Assembly (NCBI GenBank): GCA_963763085.1 | Contig: CAVXNB010000001.1 | Location: 124,001 to 188,000 of the forward strand | Direction of reading: 5' to 3' | Source of the DNA: CAVXNB01 sp963763085 | GTDB lineage: Bacteria > Actinomycetota > Acidimicrobiia > Acidimicrobiales > Bog-793 | Length of the DNA stretch: 64,000 nucleotides | Shown here: piece after piece, positions 8,562 through 18,070 of the stretch | Numbering within the stretch: the first letter of the stretch is position 1 | Layout of the letters: each line of letters starts with the position of its first letter | Translations under genes and position numbers: made by a program | The notes under the pieces: model-generated | Told to the model about the DNA's origin: nothing | The model's database searches: none | The model's input: only the letters and a program-made list of their open reading frames with translations

Positions 8562-10440
8562 TCACAGCTCGCGCGGTGTCCGTTCCCGACCCGCGAGGAG
8601 GGCGCGCACTTCCCGCTGCGAAGCCCGCGCGCGGTCGGGTGTCGCTTCGGCCAGCCGGGCGAGATCGCGGTGGGTCGCCTCGATTGCGGCGAGAAACGGC
8701 GAGGGCGTCCGGGCCGAGAGCCGCCCCCCGAAAGCGCGCTCGCGCGCCCATGAACAGAAGAGCTCGTCCATCGCCCGCGTGCACGCGACGTACAGCAGCC
8801 GCCTTTCTTCGGCCAGCGCCTCGGTGCTGTGGGCGTGCGCGATCGGGACGAGTCCGTCCTCGAGTCCGGTCACGAAGACCACACGCCATTCCAGGCCCTT
8901 GGCCCGGTGAAAGGTCACGAGGTCGACAGCGTCGCCGGCCTGGCGCGGCGGATCGGATCTGAGGCTCGCCTCGAGCCACCCGACCAAGCCCGCCGGGCTC
9001 GGGCTCGAGTCACCGCGCAAATACTCGATCGTGAGGCGCACGAGCTCGGAGACGTCGTCGTCGCCGGCACGCGGGCCGCCGCCGGCTACCTCCTCCTCCG
9101 CCGCGCCGATATCGGCAGCTGCACCTGACGGCTGCCAGCTCTTCGAGCCAGGCACGAAGAGCTGGCGCCGAAGCCCCATCCCCCCCACGGGTCAACCGCT
9201 CGAGGGCGGTGCGAACAGCGGGCCGGGAGAGGAACCCGCGACCGCCTCCGCTCCGAAACGGGATGCCCGCCAGGTCGAGCTCTCGCTCGAACAGAACCAG
9301 CTGAGCATTCGTGCGGGCGAGCACCGCGAGGCTCGACCACGAACCGCCCGGCACCCGCGCCCGCCGGAGCGCAGAGACGACACCTCTTGCCTCGTCGCCG
9401 TCGGTCTCGTAGCAGACGACCGAGGGCGGGCGTCCCGCCGAGCGTGGCCGACCCGAAACGAGGGAAACGTCGAGGCCCGACCCCGGCTCCGCCCCGGGCC
9501 GATCGAGCGGCCGAGCCCGCAACACCGACGAGGCGACGGCGAGAACAGCGTCGGTCGAGCGGTAGTTCATGGCCAGCCGGACTACGCGGCAGCCCGGATG
9601 TCGCCCGGGGAAGTCGAGCAGCGCCCGCGGGTCACTCCCGTTCCAGGCGTAGATCGCCTGGTCGGGATCGCCGACGACGCAAAGATCGTCGTTCCCGCCG
9701 AGCCAGGCTTCGAGGAGCCGTACCTGCGCCGGGTTCACATCCTGGTACTCGTCGACGAAGACATGACGGAAGCGCCAGCGGGCCGATGCGGCGAAGTCGG
9801 GGTCCTTCTCGAGCTCGTTCGCGCAACGAAGGAGGAGATCGTCGAAGTCGAGCACGGCGCGGCGCTGCTTCTCCCGCTCGTAGCGCGCCCAGACCGCCGT
9901 CACCAGCGCCGGGTCGCACTGGCTTGTTCTCCCGGCCGCGGCCGCGGTGCGTTCGTAGGTGCGAGTCGTGAGGCATCGCGCCTGAGCCCACTCGATCTCG
10001 AGCGCGAGCGCTGCCAACGTGCCGCGGTCGCGCCCGACTTCTGGCCCGGCGGCCACGGCGAGAAGTCGGGCCTTCGAGGCCAACACGACGGGGGCCGGCC
10101 GGCCGCGCTCGGCCGCGAGCCGTCGCAGCTCGCCCAGAGCGACAGCGTGGAACGTTCCCGCAGTCGCCGGCTCGGCGAGCCCGAGCCTCGACAGGCGGCC
10201 GCGGAGCTCGGACGCCGCCTTGCGGGTGAAGGTGAGCGCGAGCACGTACGGCGCCGACGCTGTGCCGTGGACGACGCGCCAGGCGATCCTCCGTGTGAGG
10301 ACCCGCGTCTTCCCCGAGCCGGCGGCCGCCAGGACGCACAACGGCGTCGCGTCCGTCGTGATTGCCTCTCGTTGCTCGGCGTCGCATCCGGCCAACAGCC
10401 TTCCCGCCATGTCGCTCGGCGGAGCCGCGGTCGAGGCCAT
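8562..10440 (-). CDS. UvrD/PcrA-like ATP-dependent DNA helicase (frameshifted)
   Basis: Superfamily 1A helicase of about 625 residues, read in two frames. The first (10440 to about 9120) has Walker A GSGKT at 41-45, motif II FVDEYQDVNPAQ, motif III GDPDQAIYAWNG and motif IV LAMNYRSTDAV. The second (about 9130 to 8562) has motif V VDLVTFHRAKGLEWRVVFVT and motif VI EERRLLYVACTRAMDEL. The frames join near 9105-9140, after RAWLEELAA; one extra base (or two missing) explains the break. All motifs survive on either side, so an assembly indel is likelier than decay. It is shorter than UvrD1 and lacks an HRDC tail. Role: 3'-5' DNA unwinding in repair. Confidence 0.85.
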
Positions 10441-10538
10441 GTCATGAGACCGTACCGGGCGGGTATGTCGCGGGGTCGGGCCACGTGGCCCGAGCAGGGT
10501 GAGGCTCGGGAGCCGGCGAAGGCATTAGCTTTTTCGCG

Positions 10539-11276
10539 ATGCTCACGTCGTTCGCCGGGGCGCGCCTGTTCGGGGAGTCCTACGGCGAGGGGACGCCCTG
10601 GGTCCTGGCGCTGCACGGATGGCGCCGGGACCACCAGGACTTCTCCGCGGTCCTCGCCTCGGCGGGCATGGACGCGGTCGCCCTGGACCTGCCGGGGTTC
10701 GGCAGCGCACCTGCGCCCGAGAAGGTGTGGGGAACGCCGGAGTACGCGGACGCCGTGGCGGCGATGCTCGACGAGATGGCGCCGAGAGTCGTCGTGCTCG
10801 GGCATTCGTTCGGGGGCCGCGTCGCCGTGCACCTGGCGGCGAGGCGGCCGGACCGTATTGCCGGCCTCGTGCTGAGCGGTGTGCCGCTGCACCGGCCTCC
10901 CGGGGCTCGGCCGCGCCCGCCACTCCGCCTCAGGATCGCGCGCCTGCTTGCCGCGCACGGGCTCGCCGGCGAGGAACGGGTCGAGGCGCTCCGCCAGCGT
11001 TACGGCTCGGACGACTACCGCGCCGCCTCCGGCGTCATGCGAGACATTCTCGTACGAACGCTCGCCGAGGACTACACGGACGCGATCGGAGCGGTGCGAT
11101 GCCCGGTCGAGCTCATCTGGGGTGACGACGACACGGCGGCGCCGCTGGCGGTGGCCCGGCGCGTCGAGCGCGAGCTGGCCGACGCCCATCTCGTCGTCTG
11201 CCCGGGCGCGGGTCATCTCACACCTCTCACGGTGCCCGGCGAGCTGAGGACCGCCGTCGGTCGGTTGAGGCCGTGA
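10539..11276 (+). CDS. alpha/beta-hydrolase
   Basis: 245 residues with the alpha/beta-hydrolase fold. LALHGWRRD gives the oxyanion region, GHSFGG the nucleophile elbow, WGDDDTAAP the acid loop and GAGHLTPL the catalytic histidine. The substrate is unknown; it could be an esterase or lactonase. It starts 98 bp from the divergent helicase gene and is followed 34 bp later by the MurF-like gene in the same direction, so it may be the first gene of the cell-wall-like operon 10539-14824. Confidence 0.88.
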   Translation: MLTSFAGARLFGESYGEGTPWVLALHGWRRDHQDFSAVLASAGMDAVALDLPGFGSAPAPEKVWGTPEYADAVAAMLDEMAPRVVVLGHSFGGRVAVHLAARRPDRIAGLVLSGVPLHRPPGARPRPPLRLRIARLLAAHGLAGEERVEALRQRYGSDDYRAASGVMRDILVRTLAEDYTDAIGAVRCPVELIWGDDDTAAPLAVARRVERELADAHLVVCPGAGHLTPLTVPGELRTAVGRLRP

Positions 11277-11310
11277 CTCGCGGAGGATCGCCCGAGGGCG
11301 CGCCGACCTG

Positions 11311-12861
11311 GTGACCGTGCTCGAAGCCGTAGCCCTGGGCGCGGCCGTGATCTCGATCGTCTGCGCCGACGTTCGCTGGCTGCGTGTCGCTCAGCGCGAG
11401 CACTACCTGGCGGGCGCGGGGGCGCGATTCGCCCGGCGCTGGTGGGGGAGCACGCCCGCGAACCTCGCGCTCGCCGTCGCCGCCGTCGCCGCCGCCGGCC
11501 TCTGCGCGGTGACCCCTGCGACGGCTCTCGCAACCGCCGTCATCGTCGCCGCCGGGCCCCTCGGCCTCCATCTGCGCGGTCGTACCTCGCGGCTCGCCTG
11601 GACGAGGCGTGCCACCCTGGTCGCCCTCGTGACCGCAGGCCTCGAAGGCGTCGGCATCGCGGCAGCGGCCGCCTTGGGCGGGCTGTCCGACGCCGTGTTC
11701 GCCGCGGCCGCCGCCGCGATCGCCGCCCCGATCCTGCTCGACGTCGCGCTCGTCGTTCTGGCACCGGTCGAAGACAAGCTTGCGAAGCGCTACGTGCGGC
11801 GCGCGTCGGAGGTGCTCGGCCGGGTGCGCCCGGTAGTGGTCGGCATAACGGGCTCGTACGGGAAGACGACCACGAAGGGGTATGTCGCCCACCTCGTGGG
11901 AGCCGACCGCAACGTCGTCGCGAGCCCGCGCAGCTTCAACAACCGCGCCGGTCTGGCACGGACCGTCAACGAGCATGTCGCCCCGGGTACCGACGTCCTC
12001 GTGGCAGAAATGGGTGCCTATGGCCCGGGCGAGATCTCGGCACTGTGCGGCTGGCTTCATCCCGAAGTCGTCGCCATCACGGCGATCGGTCCGTCGCATC
12101 TGGAGCGTTTCGGCACCCTCGACCGCACGCTCGAGGCGAAGGCCGAGATCACCGCCGGCGCCCGCGTCGTCGTCCTCAACATCGACGACGACCGGCTCGA
12201 GTCGCTCGCGAAGCGGATCGGCGCGAGTCAGAAGGTGGTGCGGGCCTCGGGTTCCGACGCCGACGCGGACGTCGCCGTGCTCGCGCACGCCGACGGGCTC
12301 GAGCTCCGCCTCGGCGGCCGGCCCACTGGAGTCGCCAAGCTCGCTCCCGGTTCGCCCCCTCCGGTCAACTCGAACGCCGCCTGCGCAGTCGGCGTCGCGC
12401 TCGAGCTCGGCATCTCGCCCGAAGTGTTGGTGAAACGGCTCGGCGATCTGCCCGGAGCACCGAACCGGCTCCAGCGATACACGGCCGAGACCGGCTACGT
12501 CGTCCTCGACGACACGTTCAACGCCAATCCGGCCGGTGCCCGTCTCGCGCTCGGCGCCCTCGAGCGCGAAGTCCGGACCGGCCGGCGAGTGCTCGTCACG
12601 CCCGGCATCGTCGAGCTCGGGAGGACCCAACGCCTCGAGAACGCGGCCTTTGCCGAGGCAGCCGCCGGCACGGTGACCGACGTCGTGATCGTCGGCAGGA
12701 CGAATCGGGCCGCCCTCGTGGAGGGCAGCCGGAGAGCGATGCGCCCGCCGCAGATCAAGCTCGTCGAAACGAGAGAAGAAGCCGTGGCATGGACGCGTTC
12801 CCGTTTCGGCGCCGGTGACGCGGTGCTGTTCGAGAACGACCTTCCGGATCATTTCCCTTAA
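11311..12861 (+). CDS. membrane-anchored Mur ligase (MurF-like)
   Basis: 516 residues from GTG 11311. Roughly the first 150 residues are four hydrophobic, Ala-rich segments, absent from classical soluble MurF. A Mur ligase core follows: P-loop GITGSYGKTTTKGYVAHLV at about 177, SFNNRAG, AEMGAYGPGEI, and DDTFNANPAG, the MurF-type equivalent of D-x-Y-N-A-N-P. MurF adds D-Ala-D-Ala to UDP-MurNAc-tripeptide. The following gene is a D-Ala-D-Ala-ligase homologue, which supports a related ATP-dependent ligation at the membrane. It may instead be a MurF paralogue for another wall or polymer substrate, since it lies outside a dcw cluster. Confidence 0.82.
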   Translation: MTVLEAVALGAAVISIVCADVRWLRVAQREHYLAGAGARFARRWWGSTPANLALAVAAVAAAGLCAVTPATALATAVIVAAGPLGLHLRGRTSRLAWTRRATLVALVTAGLEGVGIAAAAALGGLSDAVFAAAAAAIAAPILLDVALVVLAPVEDKLAKRYVRRASEVLGRVRPVVVGITGSYGKTTTKGYVAHLVGADRNVVASPRSFNNRAGLARTVNEHVAPGTDVLVAEMGAYGPGEISALCGWLHPEVVAITAIGPSHLERFGTLDRTLEAKAEITAGARVVVLNIDDDRLESLAKRIGASQKVVRASGSDADADVAVLAHADGLELRLGGRPTGVAKLAPGSPPPVNSNAACAVGVALELGISPEVLVKRLGDLPGAPNRLQRYTAETGYVVLDDTFNANPAGARLALGALEREVRTGRRVLVTPGIVELGRTQRLENAAFAEAAAGTVTDVVIVGRTNRAALVEGSRRAMRPPQIKLVETREEAVAWTRSRFGAGDAVLFENDLPDHFP

Positions 12862-12873
12862 AGTGTCGCCTCG

Positions 12874-13995
12874 ATGAGGGAGCGCGCAGGGGTGATCTTC
12901 GGCGGTCCCTCGCCCGAGCACGACGTCTCGATCCTCACAGGCCTGCAGGCGGTCCAAGGCCTCGCCGGCGCCCCGGGGATCGGGACAGTGCGGGCGTTGT
13001 ACTGGTCCAAGGCGGGTGCGTGGTACGAGGTTCCAGCAGCGACGGAGGCGGCATCGTTCCTCGAGGGCGTCCCGGCGGGCGCTGCACAACTTCGCCTGAT
13101 CAGCGGCCCCGGAGGCGGCTTCTTCAAACGGGGGAGCGGGCTGCGCGCCAGGGAGGAGCGCTTGGATCTTGACGTCGTGCTTGTCTGCTGTCACGGAGGT
13201 CCCGGCGAGGACGGCACCCTCCAGGGCGCTCTCGACCTCGCCGGCGTCGCCTATGCGGGCCCCACGGCGATGGGAGCCGCCCTCGGCATGGACAAGCTCG
13301 CGTTCGGTGCTCTCATGGTCGAGGCGGGGTTGCCGGTCCTGCCGCGGCTCTCCTTGGACGAGGACACCGAGGAGCCCGGGTTCCCGCCGCCATTCATCCT
13401 CAAGCCGCGTTTCGGCGGCTCGTCCATCGGCATCGAGGTCGTGGCGGATTTCCCGACCGCCCGCGCCCGTCTCGGGGCAAATACCCACCTCGGGCGCGGA
13501 GCGGTGCTCGAGCCGTACCTCGAGGACCTGTTCGACCTGCAGCTCGCGGCTCGAACTTGGCCTTCCCTGCAGCTGTCGGCCATCGAGCGGCCGCTCAGGA
13601 CTCGGAGCGGCGGCGAGATCCTCGGTTATCAGGACAAGTACGTGGGGTCGGAGGGGATGACTTCGGCGCCTCGGGAGCTGCCCGCGCAGATCAAGCCCGA
13701 GACCGCGGTGCACATCCGGGCGCTGGCGACGAAGGTTGCGTCGCTGACCAGTCTTCGCGGGGTGGCGCGGCTGGACTTCCTCTCCGACGGCGAGAACGTT
13801 TATTTGAACGAGGTAAACACGATCCCCGGCTCCCTCGCGCGGTACCTTTGGATCGATCCTCCGATCCCATTTCCCGCGCTGATGCTCGACTTGCTCGCCG
13901 AAGCGATCGAACGGCCGGCGGCCTCCTACTCGGCGGCCGGTGCCGACGGATCGGTCCTCCGCGTCGCCGGCTCCATCGCAGGCAAGCTCGGTTGA
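12874..13995 (+). CDS. ddl: D-alanine--D-alanine ligase family protein
   Basis: 373 residues. The N-terminus GVIFGGPSPEHDVSILTG is the Ddl signature. The ATP-grasp domain shows ILKPRFGGSSIGIEVV and the metal-binding NEVNTIPGSLARYLW near the C-terminus (canonical N-E-V-N-T-x-P-G). It condenses two D-Ala, or a variant substrate pair, with ATP for peptidoglycan precursors. It begins 12 bp after the MurF-like gene, so the two are co-transcribed. The usual Phe/Thr after N-T-I-P-G is Ser-Leu here, so substrate preference is not assured. Confidence 0.87.
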   Translation: MRERAGVIFGGPSPEHDVSILTGLQAVQGLAGAPGIGTVRALYWSKAGAWYEVPAATEAASFLEGVPAGAAQLRLISGPGGGFFKRGSGLRAREERLDLDVVLVCCHGGPGEDGTLQGALDLAGVAYAGPTAMGAALGMDKLAFGALMVEAGLPVLPRLSLDEDTEEPGFPPPFILKPRFGGSSIGIEVVADFPTARARLGANTHLGRGAVLEPYLEDLFDLQLAARTWPSLQLSAIERPLRTRSGGEILGYQDKYVGSEGMTSAPRELPAQIKPETAVHIRALATKVASLTSLRGVARLDFLSDGENVYLNEVNTIPGSLARYLWIDPPIPFPALMLDLLAEAIERPAASYSAAGADGSVLRVAGSIAGKLG

Positions 13996-14020
13996 GTTCG
14001 AGGCACGTGGGCCGCGCGCG

Positions 14021-14824
14021 ATGACGTTTCCCACGAGGCTGTTGGCGCCCGGGGAAGAGGTCTATCTCGACTCGAGGCCGCATTGGTCCCTGCTGTTCTG
14101 GCCGTCGGTCCTGACCGTGCTCGTGTTCGCCGCTTGCATCGCGGTCATCGTGCACTGGCCGAACGCGCCGATCTGGACGGCGTGGGTCCTGCTCGGTGTC
14201 GCGGCGGCTGCGCTCTTGAACCTCCTCGCCCGTTACGTCAGCTGGCGCACGAAGTCTTTCGTGGTCACGTCCCGGCGGATCGTTTACCGGACGGGCCTCG
14301 TGCGACGGACGGGCAGGGAGATACCGATCGCGCGCGTGCAGGACGTGACCTACCACCAGACCGTCGTCGAGCGGTGCGTCCGGGCAGGCAGCCTCACCGT
14401 CGAGTCCGCCGGTCGCGAGGGACAGGACCCGTTTCCTGACATCCGCCGTCCTGCAGAGGTGCAGTCCCTCATCAACCGCGTCATCGGCCAGTTCGCCGGC
14501 GGCTACCCGGTCGAGCCGGGTCCCGAGCCGGCGCCGGCCGCCCCCGCCGAACCGGCGCCGGCCGCGGCCATCCCGGTCGCGGCCATACCGTTCCCTACGG
14601 CGCCAGAGACCCCGCCGGGGCCGCCGACGGTGGGTGCTCCGATCTCGTTTCCTGTGTCACTTCCAACGACGGATCCGACGCCCCGCATCGAGCCGGAGCC
14701 GACCTCGACCCAGCAGCCGACAATCGCCCAGCAGCTGAGGGAGCTGGCCGACCTGCACAAGCACGGCGTGATCACCGACGCCGAGTACGAGCACAAGCGC
14801 CAGGAGCTCCTGGACCGATTGTGA
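14021..14824 (+). CDS. PH-domain (bPH2) membrane protein with C-terminal SHOCT motif
   Basis: 267 residues from ATG 14021, 25 bp after ddl. Two hydrophobic helices (LLFWPSVLTVLVFAACIAVI and IWTAWVLLGVAAAALLNLLA) precede a bacterial PH-like domain with SRRIVYRTGLVRRTGREIPI and the ARVQDVTYHQTVVER motif. A long Pro/Ala linker follows. The last 33 residues (LADLHKHGVITDAEYEHKRQ) form a SHOCT motif, a short C-terminal helix pair thought to be oligomeric. Function is unknown; context suggests the cell envelope. An in-frame upstream start inside ddl is unlikely. Confidence 0.82.
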   Translation: MTFPTRLLAPGEEVYLDSRPHWSLLFWPSVLTVLVFAACIAVIVHWPNAPIWTAWVLLGVAAAALLNLLARYVSWRTKSFVVTSRRIVYRTGLVRRTGREIPIARVQDVTYHQTVVERCVRAGSLTVESAGREGQDPFPDIRRPAEVQSLINRVIGQFAGGYPVEPGPEPAPAAPAEPAPAAAIPVAAIPFPTAPETPPGPPTVGAPISFPVSLPTTDPTPRIEPEPTSTQQPTIAQQLRELADLHKHGVITDAEYEHKRQELLDRL

Positions 14825-14891
14825 GCGACGAGGCGCCGCCGCGGCCGGTGCTCACTTGACCCGAACGACCAGCGCCGGGGAACCTGTCGGC

Positions 14892-16067
14892 ATGACCACT
14901 GCGCAGGTGAACGGGATGAGCGGTCCGCTCGCGGGTCTGCGCGTCGTCGAGCTGGCGGGGATCGGACCCTGCCCGTTCGCGGCGATGGTGCTGGCGGATC
15001 TCGGGGCGGACGTGCTCCGGGTCGAACGCTCGTCGGCGGTGCCCGAGGCGGCACCGGCGGAGCGGTCGTGGGACTTGCTGGAGCGCGGAAAGCGTTCGAT
15101 CGGCGTCGACCTGAAGGACGCACGCGGCGTGGCGTTGGTGCTGGACCTTGCCGAACGTGCGGACGTGCTGCTGGAGGGTTTCCGGCCCGGGGTGGTGGAG
15201 CGCCTCGGCGTGGGGCCCGATGCTTGTCGGGAACGCAACGCACGCCTCGTCTACGGCCGGATGACGGGTTGGGGTCAGACCGGCCCGCTTGCGACGTCGG
15301 CGGGGCACGACATCGACTACATAGCCCTCTCCGGCACGCTCGACCCGATCGGGCGGGCGGGGGAGCGGCCAGTTCCCCCGCTGAACCTGATCGGCGACTT
15401 CGGCGGAGGCGGCCTCCTGCTCGCCCTCGGGGTCGTGTCGGCGGTGCTCGCCGCGCGGCACACGGGGGAGGGCCAGGTCGTCGACGCCGCCATGGTCGAC
15501 GGGGCGGCTTTGCTCGCGACGATGATCTGGGGCTTCCGCGAACTTGGCGTCTGGAAGGACGAGCGCGGCACGAACCTGCTCGACACCGGCGCGCCGTTCT
15601 ACGAGGTCTACGAGTGCGCGGACGGGCGCCACGTGGCGGTCGGCGCGCTCGAGCCGGCCTTTTACGAGGCGCTGCTCGAGGTGATGGACATCGGCGCCGG
15701 GGACCTCCCGCCGCAGATGGACCGCACCCAGTGGCCGGCGATGAAGGAGCGCTTCGCGGAGGTGTTCCGTACGCGCGGTCGCGACGAGTGGGTGGCCCGC
15801 GCCGAGGGCACCGACGCCTGCGTGGCGCCCGTGCTCGCCATGAGCGAAGTCCCGGACCATCCGCACAACCAGGCGCGCGGCACCTTCGTCGAGGTCGCAG
15901 GCGTCGTCCAACCCGGCCCTGCCCCCCGCTTCGAGAGGACGCCGACAGCGGTCCCAAGCCCGCCGGTGTGGCCCGGCGAGCGGGGTGCGGAGGCCCTGGC
16001 GTCGTGGGGCTTCGAAGCTCCGGAGGTGGCGGCTCTGATCGAGGCGGGCGTGCTCCGAATGATCTGA
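14892..16067 (+). CDS. CaiB/BaiF-family CoA transferase (alpha-methylacyl-CoA racemase-like)
   Basis: About 391 residues. It starts GPLAGLRVVELAGIGPCPFA and continues MVLADLGADVLRVERSS, the class III CoA-transferase/racemase signature. The catalytic Asp is expected in SAGHDIDYIALSG. The C-terminal part has APVLAMSEVPDHPHNQARGT. The D-I-D-Y context resembles alpha-methylacyl-CoA racemase, used in branched-chain fatty acid or sterol side-chain breakdown. ATG 14892 is preferred; TTG 14856 and ATG 14913 are alternatives. It is followed 23 bp later by rimO but is probably functionally unrelated. Confidence 0.87.
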   Translation: MTTAQVNGMSGPLAGLRVVELAGIGPCPFAAMVLADLGADVLRVERSSAVPEAAPAERSWDLLERGKRSIGVDLKDARGVALVLDLAERADVLLEGFRPGVVERLGVGPDACRERNARLVYGRMTGWGQTGPLATSAGHDIDYIALSGTLDPIGRAGERPVPPLNLIGDFGGGGLLLALGVVSAVLAARHTGEGQVVDAAMVDGAALLATMIWGFRELGVWKDERGTNLLDTGAPFYEVYECADGRHVAVGALEPAFYEALLEVMDIGAGDLPPQMDRTQWPAMKERFAEVFRTRGRDEWVARAEGTDACVAPVLAMSEVPDHPHNQARGTFVEVAGVVQPGPAPRFERTPTAVPSPPVWPGERGAEALASWGFEAPEVAALIEAGVLRMI

Positions 16068-16090
16068 ATCTGCGTTGGTAGGCTGCGCGG

Positions 16091-17447
16091 GTGGCTGAGC
16101 GCTTCTGGATCACGACTCTCGGCTGCCCGAAGAACGACGTCGACTCACAGAAGCTGATCGGCCGGCTGGCCGCCGGCGGCTACGAGCGGGCGGACGATCC
16201 CGGCGATGCCGACCTCATCGTGGTGAACACCTGTGCGTTCATCGAGGCCGCTCGCGAGGAGTCGATCGAGACGATCCTGGAGCTGGACGCCGTGCGAGGC
16301 GGCGGCTCCCGGCTCGTCGTGACCGGATGCCTCGCCGAGCGCTCCGGCGAGGAGCTGGCGTCGGCGATCGGTGAGATCGACCTCGTCGCGGGGTTTGGCG
16401 TGCCGGTCGAGATGAAGACCACGCGGAGGGTGGTGCGCACCGGCGACCAGGCGCCGTGGGACGGCGAGCCGTCGAGCAGCTTCGACCTGCTGGAGCTCCC
16501 GCGCCCGCCGGCGGGCGCACCGTGGGCCTACGTCAAGGTTGCCGAAGGCTGCGACCGCCGGTGCGGGTTCTGTGCGATCCCGTCGTTTCGTGGCAAGCAG
16601 CGATCGAGGTCGCTCAACTCCGTTCTGGCCGAGATCGAGGCCCTCGAGGCACGAGAGATCGTCCTCGTGGCTCAGGATCTGGCTTCGTACGGCCATGATC
16701 GGACTCCGGGGACGAGTGTGCGCGGCACGCGCGACACCACCCGCGGCCCGGGCATCGTCGAGCTCGTCGAGGCGGCCGCTCGAAGGGTCGATCGGGTCCG
16801 GCTGCTCTACCTCTACCCGTCCTCGCTCACCGACGAGCTCGTCGACGCCGTCCTCGGGACCGGCGGTGCCCTACTTCGACCTCTCGTTGCAGCACGCCTC
16901 CGGACGCCTGCTGCGCAAGATGCGGCGCTTCGGGAACTCCGGTCGTTTCCTCGAGAGGATCGGGCGCATCCGTGCACTCGAGCCGGGCGCCGCATTCCGG
17001 TCCTCGTTCATCCTCGGTTACCCCGGTGAGACCGAGGAGGACCACGACGAGCTGTTGAGGTTCATCGGGGAAGCCGAGCTCGACTGGGCCGGCTTCTTCA
17101 CGTTCTCGCGTGAGGAAGGGACGCTGGCCGCCGGTCTCGGCGAGCAGGTCCCCGCCCCGCTCGCCCTCGAGCGTCTGAGAGAGTGCTCGGAGCTGCAGGA
17201 GGCGATCACGGCGCGCCGGCGGCGGGATCTCCTCGGGACGACCTGCGAGGTGCTCGTCGATCGGCCGGGCCGCGCCCGCTCGTATCGGGAAGCGCCCGAG
17301 ATCGACGGCGTCGTGCACGTGCCGGCCTCCATCCCCGAGGGGTGGCTCGGACCGGTACTGGTCGTCGGTGCGGCCGGCCCCGACCTCGACGCCGAACCGG
17401 CTGGCGTGCCCGCGACCCTGGCCGGAATGGCCGCCGTGACGCCATGA
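16091..17447 (+). CDS. rimO: ribosomal protein S12 methylthiotransferase RimO (frameshifted)
   Basis: Radical-SAM methylthiotransferase of about 451 residues that modifies a conserved Asp of ribosomal protein S12. The first frame, from GTG 16091, carries TLGCPKNDVDSQ, NTCAFIEAAREES, VTGCLAER and the radical-SAM triad EGCDRRCGFCAIPSFRGKQR (C-x3-C-x2-C). The second frame continues PYFDLSLQHASGRLLRKMRR and runs through the TRAM-like tail to TGA 17447. The frames join near 16860-16870; one extra base (or two missing) explains it. Both sides are fully conserved, so an indel error is likely. The stop overlaps the pgsA ATG. Confidence 0.88.
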
Positions 17448-18049
17448 AGCTCCGCGACAGAACCTTCGGGCCGTCGGCACTCGTCACGCCGGCGAACGCG
17501 CTCACGCTCGCGAGGCTGTTGGCGTCGCCGATCATGATCGCGCTCGTCGTCGCCATCGGCCCTTCGAACTGGCTGCTGGTCGGGCTGTGGTTCGTCTGCT
17601 CGTCGTCCGACGGTCTCGACGGCGTGCTCGCGCGGCGCCAGGGGGCCACGCGCTCGGGGGCGTTCCTCGACCCGCTCGCCGACAAGTTCCTCGTTCTCGG
17701 GGTGCTGGCCGCGCTCGCCGGCATCGGCGAGATCGGCTGGCTGCCCGTGATCCTGATCGCGGCGCGTGAGGTGTCGATGAGCGTGTTCCGCAGCTATGCC
17801 GGCCGGCGCGGCGTGTCGGTGCCGGCCCGGAAGTCCGCAAAACTGAAGACCCTGCTGCAGGACCTCGTGATCGGTCTGGCCTTCCTGCCGCCGGTGGGTC
17901 TGCACCACAAGTGGATCGTCACCTGGGCGCTCTGGTTCGTCGTCGCGGTCACGCTCTGGACCGGATTCGAGTACCTGCGCGACTCGCGCAAGCTCCTCGC
18001 CGGCGCCCATTCGACTGCGCACGACGGCCTCGGCCGCCACGCTGCCTGA
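17444..18049 (+). CDS. pgsA: CDP-diacylglycerol--glycerol-3-phosphate 3-phosphatidyltransferase
   Basis: 201 residues, starting within the ATGA overlap with rimO. It begins with TPANALTLARLLASP. The CDP-alcohol phosphatidyltransferase motif D-G-x2-A-R-x8-G-x3-D-x3-D is complete in DGVLARRQGATRSGAFLDPL followed by ADK. It is an integral membrane enzyme with about five or six helices that makes phosphatidylglycerol phosphate from CDP-DAG and glycerol-3-phosphate. The rimO-pgsA-cinA-recA order is a conserved actinobacterial arrangement, which supports this over other CDP-alcohol transferases. Confidence 0.88.
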   Translation: MKLRDRTFGPSALVTPANALTLARLLASPIMIALVVAIGPSNWLLVGLWFVCSSSDGLDGVLARRQGATRSGAFLDPLADKFLVLGVLAALAGIGEIGWLPVILIAAREVSMSVFRSYAGRRGVSVPARKSAKLKTLLQDLVIGLAFLPPVGLHHKWIVTWALWFVVAVTLWTGFEYLRDSRKLLAGAHSTAHDGLGRHAA

Positions 18050-18070
18050 CCCCGCACGAGGCGGAGAGGC

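Noticed and set aside
9180..9186. A seven-C run as the frameshift point in the UvrD-like helicase.
   Set aside because: The frame that is correct upstream of the run continues with helicase-like residues (RAWLEELAA) beyond it, so the shift must lie further downstream in the gene, about 9105-9140.
11227..14034. A 935-codon open frame on the minus strand opposite the MurF-like and Ddl genes.
   Set aside because: Its translation is Arg/Asp/Gly/His-rich with no domain, and it is antisense to two well-recognised enzymes. Long antisense frames are expected at this GC content.
16850..16880. Programmed ribosomal frameshifting in rimO.
   Set aside because: No slippery heptamer or downstream pseudoknot is evident, rimO is not known to use it, and similar 1-nt shifts occur in seven other genes of the window.
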